From NCBI GenBank assembly GCA_902778375.1, contig CACYXJ010000018.1, positions 1 to 35,756 of the forward strand: a stretch of DNA of 35,756 nucleotides, written 5' to 3'. Shown piece after piece: positions 1-6,923 of the stretch. The notes beneath the pieces were generated by a model that saw nothing but the letters and a program-made list of their open reading frames with translations, was not told the origin of the DNA and did not search any database. Numbering within the stretch: the first letter of the stretch is position 1; each line of letters starts with the position of its first letter. The stretch comes from an uncultured Erysipelotrichaceae bacterium. GTDB lineage: Bacteria > Bacillota_I > Bacilli_A > Erysipelotrichales > Erysipelotrichaceae. A program made the position numbers and the translations under genes.

Positions 1-42
1 AAAAAAAAAAAAAGACAGAATGGAAATCATCCGTTCTGTCTT
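1..42 (-). terminator. Rho-independent terminator of the PNPOx-type gene
   Basis: Read on the minus strand, the arms GACAGAA and TTCTGTC enclose a short loop and are followed by a run of about 13 T at the window edge. It lies 10 bases past the stop codon of the flavoprotein gene. Confidence 0.8.
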
Positions 43-51
43 CCCTGGCGG

Positions 52-453
52 TCAGAATTCCAGTTCTTCCGGAGCCGCTGTGAAGGATGCGAATACTGCC
101 CTGCCGTTCTTCAGCCAGTATACAGCAGTGTTGCCGTCACCCGGCTTGTACATTCTTGACAGGCTCGGATAGGCTTCCAGCATGGATTCCTGGGCTTCGA
201 TGCGCTCATCGAGAACAGCCTCGCCGCTGACACGTACCCAGACACCGTCCTTGAAGGCGCAGATCTCGACCTTCGGATTGGCAGCCATCTGCTTTGCGAC
301 ATCCTTGACCAGGCCGGTCTGGAAATACAGTTTTCCTTCGAAAACATGAGCGGTTCCAAACGGACGGACACGCGGCTGATCGCCTTCCACTGTTGCCAGA
401 TAATAGGTTCCTGCTTCTTTCAGGAATGTGCAGACACGTTCAATATTGCTCAT
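52..453 (-). CDS. Pyridoxamine 5'-phosphate oxidase-like flavoprotein
   Basis: A 133-residue protein of the small split-barrel FMN-binding (PNPOx-like) superfamily. These proteins bind flavin or a related cofactor in the cytoplasm and often act as small reductases; the substrate here is unknown. The order of elements fits: an N-terminal helix, then YYLATVEGDQPRVRPFG (first barrel strands), KLYFQTG, VEICAF and WVRVSGEAV. The start at 453 is chosen over an upstream in-frame ATG because AAAGGAGA precedes it at good spacing and homology begins there. The gene is transcribed alone, away from the esterase gene, and ends at a strong terminator. It is not pdxH, which is about 210 residues long. Family is confident, function is not. 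Confidence 0.8.
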   Translation of the reverse strand: MSNIERVCTFLKEAGTYYLATVEGDQPRVRPFGTAHVFEGKLYFQTGLVKDVAKQMAANPKVEICAFKDGVWVRVSGEAVLDERIEAQESMLEAYPSLSRMYKPGDGNTAVYWLKNGRAVFASFTAAPEELEF

Positions 454-470
454 AGTTCTCCTTTGTATCA

Positions 471-500
471 TTGGACTTAATCTCATTATAATCTTAAAAT
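471..500 (+). promoter_or_regulatory. Promoter of the esterase/GIY-YIG operon
   Basis: TTGGAC (471-476) and TAAAAT (495-500) are separated by 18 bp. The site lies 40 bases before the esterase start and is followed by the near-perfect ribosome site AAGGAGGTGA. A minus-strand TATAAT (485-490), which probably serves the divergent flavoprotein gene, lies inside this promoter, so the two promoters overlap. Confidence 0.55.
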
Positions 501-540
501 AGTTGAGACAGTTCACAATGCTCAAAAAGGAGGTGACGGG

Positions 541-1311
541 ATGATCATCAAGCAGGAATTCATGTATCCGCCGGCGGGACAGAACCGCACGCTGCATATC
601 TATCTTCCCGATGACTATCAGTATTCAGGCGAACGCTATCCGGTCATGTATTTCTTCGACGGCCACAATCTGTTCTACGACAGTGATGCCAGTTTCGGAA
701 AATGCTGGGGCATGAAAACGTTCCTCGACGGCTGGAACAAGAAAATGATCGTTGTCGGCATGGAGTGCTCACATGAAGGCCATGAACGACTGAATGAGTA
801 TTCCCCCTACCGCAAGCGGATGTTCGGACATGTCCTGGAAGGCCGGGGAAAAGAAACGATGGAATGGATCGTCAATGACGTCAAGCCGTACATCGACCGC
901 ACCTTCCGTACCTGGGGACACCGCGAGGCGACTGCCATCGGCGGCTCCAGCATGGGCGGGATCATGTCGATGTATGCAATCATCGCCTATAACCATGTCT
1001 TCTCCAAGGCGGCCTGTGTCTCCACCGGTGTTTTCTGGAATCTTTCCAGTTTCCGCCGCGACCTGAACCGCAATGATATGAATCCCGATACCCGCATCTA
1101 TATGGGCTGGGGCGAAATCGAAGCCGGCAAGGCCGCCCATGACGGCAATCCCGAATACGATACCCGGGAAGCCCGCAGTATCCGCAAGTTCGAAAAGGAA
1201 CTGCAGGAAAAAGGCGCTTCCACCTATCTGTTCTTCCAGTGGGGAGGAAGACATTGCGAGGAGGACTGGGAAAAACAGGTTCCCGTCTTCATGAATTTCC
1301 TCTGGTACTGA
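541..1311 (+). CDS. Alpha/beta-hydrolase, putative esterase (esterase D/Fes type)
   Basis: A 256-residue cytoplasmic serine hydrolase of the putative-esterase family. The nucleophile elbow is GGSSMGG at residues 134-140 (Ser137), the probable catalytic His is His238 in GGRHCEEDW, and an acidic residue near 192-194 (GEIEAG) could complete the triad. YPVMYFFDGHNLF near residue 33 is the usual oxyanion-side strand of this family. There is no signal peptide, so a secreted carbohydrate esterase is unlikely; hydrolysis of small cytosolic esters or thioesters is more likely. The start follows AAGGAGGTGACGGG. The next gene begins two bases after this stop codon, so the two are co-translated. Confidence 0.85.
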   Translation: MIIKQEFMYPPAGQNRTLHIYLPDDYQYSGERYPVMYFFDGHNLFYDSDASFGKCWGMKTFLDGWNKKMIVVGMECSHEGHERLNEYSPYRKRMFGHVLEGRGKETMEWIVNDVKPYIDRTFRTWGHREATAIGGSSMGGIMSMYAIIAYNHVFSKAACVSTGVFWNLSSFRRDLNRNDMNPDTRIYMGWGEIEAGKAAHDGNPEYDTREARSIRKFEKELQEKGASTYLFFQWGGRHCEEDWEKQVPVFMNFLWY

Positions 1312-1313
1312 GC

Positions 1314-1817
1314 ATGGATGTCTTTTCCGATTTTTTCAATCAGTCCGATTTCGCTTACGATATCCGCTTCTTCTTTCTGGCGTTAACTGCCGGTCTGCTT
1401 CTGTACTTCCTGTTTCCCGGCAAGGACCGCCGCAGTATTCAGAAGATCCGGAAACTGGCCAGACAGCAGCTGGAAGTCACACCCGAGGAATTCTTCACCA
1501 TCCGCAGCGACAGAGAAGGAAAGGAATACATCTCGAAGGGTTTCGACTTCGAAGGTGTCTACATCATCCACAACAAAACCAGGCGCAAATACTATGTCGG
1601 TCAGGGAGCCAATGTCATGGAGCGGATCAGCCAGCATTTCATGGGCCATGGCAACGGCGATGTCTATGCCGACTATATTTACGGCGACCGCTTCGGTATC
1701 AGTGCCCTGGCGCTGGAGAACAGCGGTTTCAAAACACTGGATGATCTGGAGCGCTATACGATCCGCTGCTATCACGCATACGAAAAAGGCTATAACCGCA
1801 CAAGAGGAAACGGCTGA
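1314..1817 (+). CDS. Membrane-anchored GIY-YIG nuclease-domain protein
   Basis: A 167-residue protein. Residues about 17-36 (rich in F, L, A) form one transmembrane segment near the N terminus, followed by a basic stretch (KDRRSIQKIRKLARQ). Residues 81-163 form a GIY-YIG domain: GVYII at 81-85, YYVGQ at 93-97, the conserved Arg near 104 (VMERISQH), Glu147 in LERYTIRCYH as the probable metal ligand, and a terminal Asn161. The key residues look intact, so nuclease activity is plausible. No zinc finger or UvrC/SLX1 partner domain is present. The start has little ribosome site of its own and lies two bases after the esterase stop, suggesting coupling. The role is unknown; the membrane anchor is unusual. 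Confidence 0.8.
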   Translation: MDVFSDFFNQSDFAYDIRFFFLALTAGLLLYFLFPGKDRRSIQKIRKLARQQLEVTPEEFFTIRSDREGKEYISKGFDFEGVYIIHNKTRRKYYVGQGANVMERISQHFMGHGNGDVYADYIYGDRFGISALALENSGFKTLDDLERYTIRCYHAYEKGYNRTRGNG

Positions 1818-1836
1818 CCGTTTCCTCTTTTTTCTT
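1803..1836 (+). terminator. Terminator of the esterase/GIY-YIG operon
   Basis: The arms AAGAGGAAACGG and CCGTTTCCTCTT enclose the loop CTGA and are followed by TTTTTTC. The stop codon TGA of the GIY-YIG gene forms part of the loop. It may also slow transcription arriving from the convergent kinase gene, but the T-run is on the plus strand. Confidence 0.9.
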
Positions 1837-1840
1837 TCCT

Positions 1841-3712
1841 TCAGTTTTCACAGCGGGGCAGAATGACTTCCGCCTTGAAGTAGTCGCCGTCGACTGTCAG
1901 TTTCAGATCGCCGTTCTGCAGTCTTGCGAGAGATCCTGCGATATTGAGGCCGAGACCGCTGCCTTCCGTCGATCTTGATTCATCGCCTCTGACAAAACGC
2001 TCCATCAGTTCTTCCGCCGGGATATTCAGCGGATCGCGGCTGACATTCTTGATGGCGATCACTGCCCTTTCCTCATCGCTGTGTGCCGCATCGATGTAGA
2101 CACGGGTGCCCGGCTGGGCGTATTTGACACAGTTTGAAAGCAGGTTGGCCAGGATCCGCCACAGCAGCCTGCCGTCCGCCATGACACATAGCCCCTCCTC
2201 AATGTTCACGACCGGTGTCAGCTGTGCCTGTTCCAGTTTTCCCTCGAACTCCGCCAGTGCCTGTTCCGTCAGTTCCCTGACATCGGTCTTTTCCAGACTG
2301 GCCGTGATATTGCCGGTCGAGGCTTTCGAAGCTTCCACCAGGTCCTCCGTCAGTTTTTTCAGCCGGCCGCTGTTGCGGGCAAGCACTTCCAGGTATTCCT
2401 TTTCCTGTTCTTCGCTGTGCTCCTTCTGCAGCAGGTCAACGTAGTTGATGATCGAGGTAAGCGGTGTCTTGATGTCGTGGGACACGTTGGTGATCAGTTC
2501 CGTTTTCAGCCGTTCCGACTTCATTTCCTTTTCGACAGCGATCTGCATGCCTTCGGCGATCTGCCCGAGATGTTCGCCATGGGTCCGGAAGAACCAGTGC
2601 ATATGCTTCATGTTGTCCTCCGGGATCCGGTAATTCAGGTCCCCTGCCGCCAGTCTTTCCCCGGCCGTCAGCAGCTGGCTGCCGCTGACGAACATCAGCA
2701 GGAAGGCAACGACCAGCAGCAGATCCATCATCAGCACCGCAAACGGTTCATGAACGGTAACGATACGGAAAATCATATACAGGACGCAGACACCGGACAC
2801 CTGCACCTTCAGCGGCACTTCCTTCAGCAGCCACCAGAACATGCCCAGCAGACTGGTCGAACTGAATGTCCTGGTCTTGATCCGTCTGGCCAGGCTCATC
2901 AGAACAATGAAGATGAACAATGACGCGCTCATGGCGATCACGACCGCGAAGATCATCCGCAGGAATTCATCGCCGATATTGCCGCCGACGAATTCCTTTC
3001 CCAGCAAAGTATGGATAAACAGAATGATACCGAGGCATACCAGCAGCAGTTCGAAGTTGATCTTATCGATCCAATACAGTTTCAGATCTTCGCTGCTGCG
3101 GCTGTGGCCGGCTGACTGAAAAGCCATGATGAGGGCAATGATGAAGACAATGACCGAAGCCGCGCCGACCGGCAGATACAGGGTCCGGTAGCGGCCAAGC
3201 CGTTCGAACATCTGATATTCACCCGCATAGCTGTCCGCCTTTGTCAGGGCTTCGTCGACATAGATGATGATACGGCCGTACCTTCCGCCGGTTTCGGCAA
3301 TGATCTTCTGTGTCAGATACGGTTCCTCATTCATCAGTTCGATATGCTCAGGCGTGCGCAGGAAATAGTATTCCTTTTTCCAGCCATGGGTCAGACCGCT
3401 CCAGTTTGTCAGCTGATAGGTGCTGCCGGCGGCATCATAGATATACAGGGCATAATCGACGTTTGTCGTTTTCTTCAGATAGTCTGCCTGTTCATCCAGC
3501 GTTTCCGTGAAGTAGGCATCGACGATCTGATACGCGTGATTCCGGCTGATCCATTCCGTATGCTCGCTGTCCATGAACGAAGTTTCCTTGCCGAACAGTT
3601 CATTGTTGTAATACATGGCTCCAAAGCCGCACCACATCGTCAGTGCTCCTGTCAGACACAGCAGCAGAACGAGTATGCACTTTATAAACGGATTGCTTTT
3701 CCAGTTGTTCAT
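1841..3712 (-). CDS. Sensor histidine kinase (multi-pass, VanS-like core)
   Basis: A 623-residue membrane sensor kinase. Residues about 9-33 are a first transmembrane helix, followed by an extracytoplasmic segment of about 140 residues. Next come several hydrophobic helices between about 175 and 345, a HAMP-like linker (AGDLNYRIPE), and the kinase core. The phosphoacceptor is His412 in NVSHDIKTPLTSI. The N box is NLLSNCVKYA (about 522-531) and the G box is EGSGLGLNIAG (about 583-593). All catalytic boxes look intact. The start follows GGAGGTTAAT; that ribosome site overlaps the last codons of the response regulator, with one base between the genes, so translation is probably coupled. The ligand is not predictable from sequence. 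An intact kinase beside an interrupted regulator is notable. Confidence 0.9.
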   Translation of the reverse strand: MNNWKSNPFIKCILVLLLCLTGALTMWCGFGAMYYNNELFGKETSFMDSEHTEWISRNHAYQIVDAYFTETLDEQADYLKKTTNVDYALYIYDAAGSTYQLTNWSGLTHGWKKEYYFLRTPEHIELMNEEPYLTQKIIAETGGRYGRIIIYVDEALTKADSYAGEYQMFERLGRYRTLYLPVGAASVIVFIIALIMAFQSAGHSRSSEDLKLYWIDKINFELLLVCLGIILFIHTLLGKEFVGGNIGDEFLRMIFAVVIAMSASLFIFIVLMSLARRIKTRTFSSTSLLGMFWWLLKEVPLKVQVSGVCVLYMIFRIVTVHEPFAVLMMDLLLVVAFLLMFVSGSQLLTAGERLAAGDLNYRIPEDNMKHMHWFFRTHGEHLGQIAEGMQIAVEKEMKSERLKTELITNVSHDIKTPLTSIINYVDLLQKEHSEEQEKEYLEVLARNSGRLKKLTEDLVEASKASTGNITASLEKTDVRELTEQALAEFEGKLEQAQLTPVVNIEEGLCVMADGRLLWRILANLLSNCVKYAQPGTRVYIDAAHSDEERAVIAIKNVSRDPLNIPAEELMERFVRGDESRSTEGSGLGLNIAGSLARLQNGDLKLTVDGDYFKAEVILPRCEN

Positions 3713-3713
3713 A

Positions 3714-4400
3714 TTAACCTCCGAACCGGTATCCCTGGCCCCAGATCACCCGGATATAGCGGGGCTGGGCGGGATCGATCTCGATTTTTTCTCTCAGGTG
3801 GCGGATATGGACCGCGACTGTTCCCTCGCTGCCGATCGGATCGTCCTTTCAGACCAGTCTGTAGATTTCCTTTGTCGAATATACTCTGCCGGGATTTTCC
3901 ATCAGCAGTTTCAGGATGCCGTATTCCATCGGCGTCAGGGTCACTTCCTCGCCGTCAACCGTGACCCTTTTTTCCGGGTCGTTGAGAGTGATGCCGCCAT
4001 AGGAGAGCACCTTTTCCGCGGCAGTCTGTCCGCCCAGGCTCTGATAGCGGCGCAGCTGCGAGCGCACGCGGGCAATGACCTCAGCCGGATTGAAGGGCTT
4101 GGTGACATAATCGTCGGCGCCGATATTGAGTCCCAGGATCTTGTCGGCATCCTCGCTTTTGGCGCTCAGCAGGATGACCGGCACATTGGATTCCTCACGG
4201 ATCCTTGAAAGTGCGGTGATCCCGTCCATCTCCGGCATCATGATATCCATCAGGATCAGATCGATCCTGTTTTCCCGCAGGATACCGATCGCCTCCCTTC
4301 CGGTATGGGCTTCATACAGTTCATAGTTTTCCGATGAAAGATAGATCCTCAGGGCGGAACAGATATCCCTGTCATCATCCACGATCAGTACTGCACTCAT
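3714..4400 (-). pseudogene. OmpR/PhoB-type response regulator interrupted by an in-frame TGA
   Basis: The reading frame runs from ATG at 4400 (AAGGAGG upstream; a GTG at 4406 sits too close to that site) to TAA at 3714-3716. It would give 228 residues but for a TGA at 3849-3851, codon 184. The receiver domain is intact: Asp8/Asp9, phosphoacceptor Asp52 in LMDIMMPEMDG, Ser79 and Lys101 in YVTKPF. The C-terminal winged helix starts normally (LTPMEYGILKLLMENPGRVY), then reads EIYRLV, stop, KDDPIGSEGTVAVHIRHLRE and onward to WGQGYRF in the same frame. Family members have Trp at the stop position, so one TGG to TGA change explains it. Without readthrough the recognition helix is lost. A true nonsense mutation, a sequencing error and UGA readthrough are all possible. 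Confidence 0.85.
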
Positions 4401-4422
4401 ACGCACCTCCTTGTGTTTCTAC

Positions 4423-4484
4423 ACCTATTGTACCCTCCCCTTTGTTTAAGAAAAAAGAAGGCAATTCATTAAGAAAAGATTAAG
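4423..4484 (-). promoter_or_regulatory. Response-regulator promoter region with spaced direct repeats
   Basis: On the minus strand a TACAAT -10 box lies about 20 bases before the ribosome site of the regulator gene; no good -35 box is visible. Upstream lie three copies of CTTAA(T/A) (plus-strand positions 4479-4484, 4468-4473 and 4445-4450), with starts 11 and 23 bp apart, i.e. one and two helical turns. Such same-face direct repeats are typical of OmpR-family binding sites and suggest autoregulation. This is inference from pattern only. Confidence 0.45.
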
Positions 4485-4511
4485 AAAAAAAGACTGCCGT
4501 TCAGCAGTCTT
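4482..4511 (-). terminator. Terminator of the aldo/keto reductase operon
   Basis: On the minus strand AAGACTGC and GCAGTCTT enclose a six-base loop and are followed by a T-rich run. The left arm begins right after the reductase stop codon. Confidence 0.85.
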
Positions 4512-5485
4512 CAGGGATGGCGTACAAGACCGACCAGTTCTCTTGGCGTGTAGGTCTCTTCCAGATATCTGATATCTTCCTGCGTGAGTTCAAGATCGAC
4601 GGAACGGACAGCCTGATCGAAATGCGGCACTTTTGTCGCGCCGACGATCGGGGCGGCGACCCCTTTGGCGAACTGCCAGGCAAGAGCGACTTCGCTCATC
4701 GAGACGCCGTATTTCTCCGCCAGATCGTGAACGCGGTTGACGATCACCAGATCAGCCTCTTTATAATCGTCGTATTTGTGCTGCAGGATCGTGTCCGTAT
4801 CGCTGCGCTTCGATCCGGAATGCCAGCCGGTGTGGGTCAGATGGCCGCCGGCCAGCGGGCTGTAGGGAATTCTGGATACATGGTACTGTTCGCAGACCGG
4901 GATCAGTTCCCTTTCGTCCTCCCTGTACAGCAGATTGTAGTGATTCTGCATCGTCGAGAATTTCGTCCAGCCGTTTGTTTCAGCGACGATCTGCAGGTTG
5001 TGGAACTGGTAGCCGTACATGGCGGAAGCACCAAGTGCCCTGACCTTGCCCTCTTTGACCAGTTCATGGAGGGTTTCCATGGTTTCCTCCATCGGTGTGT
5101 CATAGTCGAAGCGGTGGATCTGATAAAGATCGAGATAGTCGGTCTGCAGCCGCGTCAGCGTACCTTCGATCTCGCGGCGGATGGCCGGGCGGGAAAGATG
5201 GCCTTCATTGAAGTAGACCTTGGAAGCCAGGATGATTTTGTCCCGGGGAATGCCAAGTTTCTTCAGGGCCTTTCCGATGAATTCCTCGCTGCTGCCTTCG
5301 GCATACTGGTTGGCAGTGTCGATAAAATTGACACCAAGTTCATAAGCATGGGCGATCATGTCGCGGGTCGCGTCTTCATCCAGCGTCCACTGGTGGCCGC
5401 CTTCGATGATTCGGCCGAAGGACATGCCGCCGACACAGATACGGGATACTTCGATACCGGTGTTTCCGAGTTCTATGTATTTCAT
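4511..5485 (-). CDS. Aldo/keto reductase
   Basis: A 324-residue cytoplasmic NADPH-dependent oxidoreductase of the aldo/keto reductase superfamily. The TIM-barrel signature is clear: VNFIDTANQYAEGSSEE (catalytic Asp and Tyr), ILASKVYFNEGH (Lys), YLDLYQIHRFDYDTP (His), and the C-terminal cofactor loop PIVGATKVPHFDQAV. It resembles the YajO/YghZ-like bacterial group that reduces aldehydes and ketones of broad specificity; the physiological substrate cannot be told. Its ATG overlaps the stop codon of the upstream small gene by 4 bp (ATGA), so the two are translationally coupled. A strong terminator follows. Confidence 0.9.
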   Translation of the reverse strand: MKYIELGNTGIEVSRICVGGMSFGRIIEGGHQWTLDEDATRDMIAHAYELGVNFIDTANQYAEGSSEEFIGKALKKLGIPRDKIILASKVYFNEGHLSRPAIRREIEGTLTRLQTDYLDLYQIHRFDYDTPMEETMETLHELVKEGKVRALGASAMYGYQFHNLQIVAETNGWTKFSTMQNHYNLLYREDERELIPVCEQYHVSRIPYSPLAGGHLTHTGWHSGSKRSDTDTILQHKYDDYKEADLVIVNRVHDLAEKYGVSMSEVALAWQFAKGVAAPIVGATKVPHFDQAVRSVDLELTQEDIRYLEETYTPRELVGLVRHP

Positions 5486-5913
5486 TTGCTCACCTTCTTT
5501 TCCACCATCATAACATCTTCGGCATGCCAGGCGCTCAGACGGTTTTTTCTGTCCGGTGTTTCCTTTTTCTTCTGATCTGCCAGAGCCTTCCGGTATTTGC
5601 TTTCAGCGATCAGGATCCTTTCGATCCTTGCCAGTTCGCTTGGCCCGCTGTAATCATGTTCCTCAGCCTGGGGACAGAAGGAACGGAGGAAGAACTGCGC
5701 CATCTTCTCGCTGAGAGCTCTGGCAAACGGGACGCCGTAAGAGCGGGAATCGGCATCGAGGTGCCAGCTGCCGTCACGGTGGCGGTACAGGCAGGATTCG
5801 CCGGAAAGAGAGCGGGACGGAAGCTTCCAGGCGATGTGGATGACACGCTCGGACCAGTGCATTGCCGTGATTTCGAAGTCTCTGTAATACTCTTTTGTGT
5901 TTGTCTTTTTCAT
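5482..5913 (-). CDS. Hypothetical protein, first gene of the reductase operon
   Basis: I do not recognise this 143-residue protein. It is hydrophilic with no membrane segment or signal peptide. It contains a Trp/His/Arg-rich central part (HWSERVIHIAWKLPSRSL, YRHRDGSWHLDADSRSYG) and a C-terminal charged helix (ELARIERILIAESKYRKALA) ending in a Lys-rich tail. The start at 5913 is set by AAAGGAGG eight bases upstream; a longer frame to 6063 has no ribosome site and reads through the structured leader. Its stop overlaps the reductase start (ATGA), which argues that it is a real translated gene acting with the reductase. Confidence 0.7.
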   Translation of the reverse strand: MKKTNTKEYYRDFEITAMHWSERVIHIAWKLPSRSLSGESCLYRHRDGSWHLDADSRSYGVPFARALSEKMAQFFLRSFCPQAEEHDYSGPSELARIERILIAESKYRKALADQKKKETPDRKNRLSAWHAEDVMMVEKKVSK

Positions 5914-6177
5914 CTTCTTCTCCTCCTTTGAGATGAATGGCAATACCGTTTCCGTTTCCCTTTGATCCCATCCGTTCAGTCCCGCTGCGCTCCGGCGTGT
6001 CAGACCAACATTTTTTAGCCAGGTTGTCTTTGGCGGGAAGCACCGTCCTGGGGTGATATTCACTTGTCAGGAAACAAAAACAGACATGCCGTGAGGACAT
6101 ACTGAGGGTATCTCCTCACCTGTCCATTTACACATGTCTGTTTTTTTGTTTTATTCCGCGCATTTTCGCGCACATTC
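5914..6177 (-). ncRNA. Candidate structured leader or small RNA upstream of the reductase operon
   Basis: About 260 bases without a supported gene. From a promoter at 6178-6206, minus-strand transcription should start near 6171. The RNA would hold a small GCGC hairpin (6158-6171), then a long hairpin with outer arms AAACAGACATG (6133-6143 side) and CATGTCTGTTT (6078-6088 side). Inside is a 7-bp stem GTGAGGA/TCCTCAC topped by AUAC/GUAU and the loop CCUCA. The outer stem ends in UUUUUGUUU, so it can act as a terminator. A competing fold (GGACA/UGUCC plus UGAGG/CCUCA) is available. This fits either an RNA of about 100 nt or an attenuator in a long 5' leader; it may also end Nudix transcription. 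I could not match it to a known riboswitch class. Confidence 0.5.
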
Positions 6178-6206
6178 ATATTAGCAGTCGTCTGTTTTGC
6201 CGTCAA
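6178..6206 (-). promoter_or_regulatory. Strong promoter driving the structured leader/small RNA
   Basis: On the minus strand TTGACG and TAATAT are separated by exactly 17 bp, with a TGC extension just before the -10 box. It lies directly after the Nudix stop codon and points into the structured region, about 265 bases before the first start codon of the reductase operon. Confidence 0.65.
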
Positions 6207-6213
6207 TCCCGGA

Positions 6214-6849
6214 TTATCGGAATTCCCTGAGAAAATACATCATGGCCGCCCAGGTGACCAGCGGATACGGCTCGCCTTCATCGTCGGTTCCTCTTGTCAG
6301 GATGTCTTCCGCCTGTTTTCTCGTGACAAGCTGGAAGCCGTCGAAGATCTCCGATCCTTCGGCGCCGCTCTGGGAAAGATGATGGCTGCTGTCGAGAGTT
6401 GCATGGACCGCCAGCAAGGCCGTGCTTTCGTCGCTGAGTCCCGGTGTGCAGAAGACAAACGGCGAGATGAGCCTGACCTCATCCCCTTCCTGCAGAATGA
6501 GACCTGTCTCCTCCTTCAGTTCCCTGAGAATGGCATGGACACAGGGATCTTCTGTCTCCCTGTCCTGTTCGTCGATCAGACCGGAAGGAATGCTGAGAAC
6601 GTATCTGCCTGTCGGATAGCGGTATTCATGAAACAGCAGCAGTCTTTCCTGACCGTCCGGACAGCGCAGGATGACAAACGCCGAGACGGCATCCGGCAGT
6701 CCGGCTTTTTCCTTTCCGGCCAGCAGATCGTCCTGTTTGCGCCGGGAGGCATCGTAGTAATGACGGCCGTCTTCATAGACCAGGTCATAGACATTGACAT
6801 AGCGGTTTTCGAACAGCGGTTCCGCTTTTTTCAGTACCGGTTTTTTCAT
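6214..6849 (-). CDS. Nudix hydrolase (ADP-ribose pyrophosphatase-like)
   Basis: A 211-residue Nudix-fold pyrophosphohydrolase, probably cleaving ADP-ribose or another nucleoside diphosphate derivative with Mg2+. The family signs are VYEDGRHYYDASRR in the N-terminal part, SIPSGLID at about 86-93, and the metal-binding RELKEETGL at 109-117. The loop between the Nudix-box Gly and RE is about four residues longer than the standard spacing, and the usual first Glu is not exactly in register. The start at 6849 has no ribosome site; instead an extended -10 box ends seven bases before the ATG, which suggests a leaderless mRNA. It is divergent from the HD-domain gene. Confidence 0.85.
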   Translation of the reverse strand: MKKPVLKKAEPLFENRYVNVYDLVYEDGRHYYDASRRKQDDLLAGKEKAGLPDAVSAFVILRCPDGQERLLLFHEYRYPTGRYVLSIPSGLIDEQDRETEDPCVHAILRELKEETGLILQEGDEVRLISPFVFCTPGLSDESTALLAVHATLDSSHHLSQSGAEGSEIFDGFQLVTRKQAEDILTRGTDDEGEPYPLVTWAAMMYFLREFR

Positions 6850-6864
6850 AATGCCATTATATCA
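6849..6864 (-). promoter_or_regulatory. Extended -10 promoter placing transcription start on the Nudix ATG
   Basis: Minus strand: TGATATAAT (TATAAT at 6856-6861 on plus coordinates), then GGCATT, then ATG. With the usual 6-7 bases between the -10 box and transcription start, the first base is the A of ATG. There is no recognisable -35 box, as expected for an extended -10 promoter. Confidence 0.6.
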
Positions 6865-6876
6865 CCGTGCTTTTGT

Positions 6877-6892
6877 ATTGCCTTTCGGCAAT
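6877..6892. promoter_or_regulatory. Inverted repeat between the divergent Nudix and HD-domain genes
   Basis: ATTGCC TTTC GGCAAT is a perfect 6-bp inverted repeat directly upstream of a plus-strand TAGAAT -10 box (6894-6899). It lies 16 bases upstream of the Nudix -10 box. It could be an operator for both genes or a chance hairpin. Confidence 0.4.
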
Positions 6893-6923
6893 GTAGAATT
6901 GAATATGAAGCGGAGGTACGGAT

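Noticed and set aside
1..13. Poly-A tract as a repeat or assembly artefact
   Set aside because: It is the T-run of a minus-strand terminator following the flavoprotein gene.
3714..4400. Genome-wide use of TGA as tryptophan (as in Mollicutes)
   Set aside because: TGA is the natural end of many genes here, including two whose stop lies inside a terminator stem-loop, and TGG is used for Trp throughout.
6060..6160. Known riboswitch (TPP, SAM, fluoride, cobalamin, T-box, guanidine)
   Set aside because: None of the conserved core sequences of these classes that I can recall were seen on either strand; only stem structure supports a regulatory RNA.
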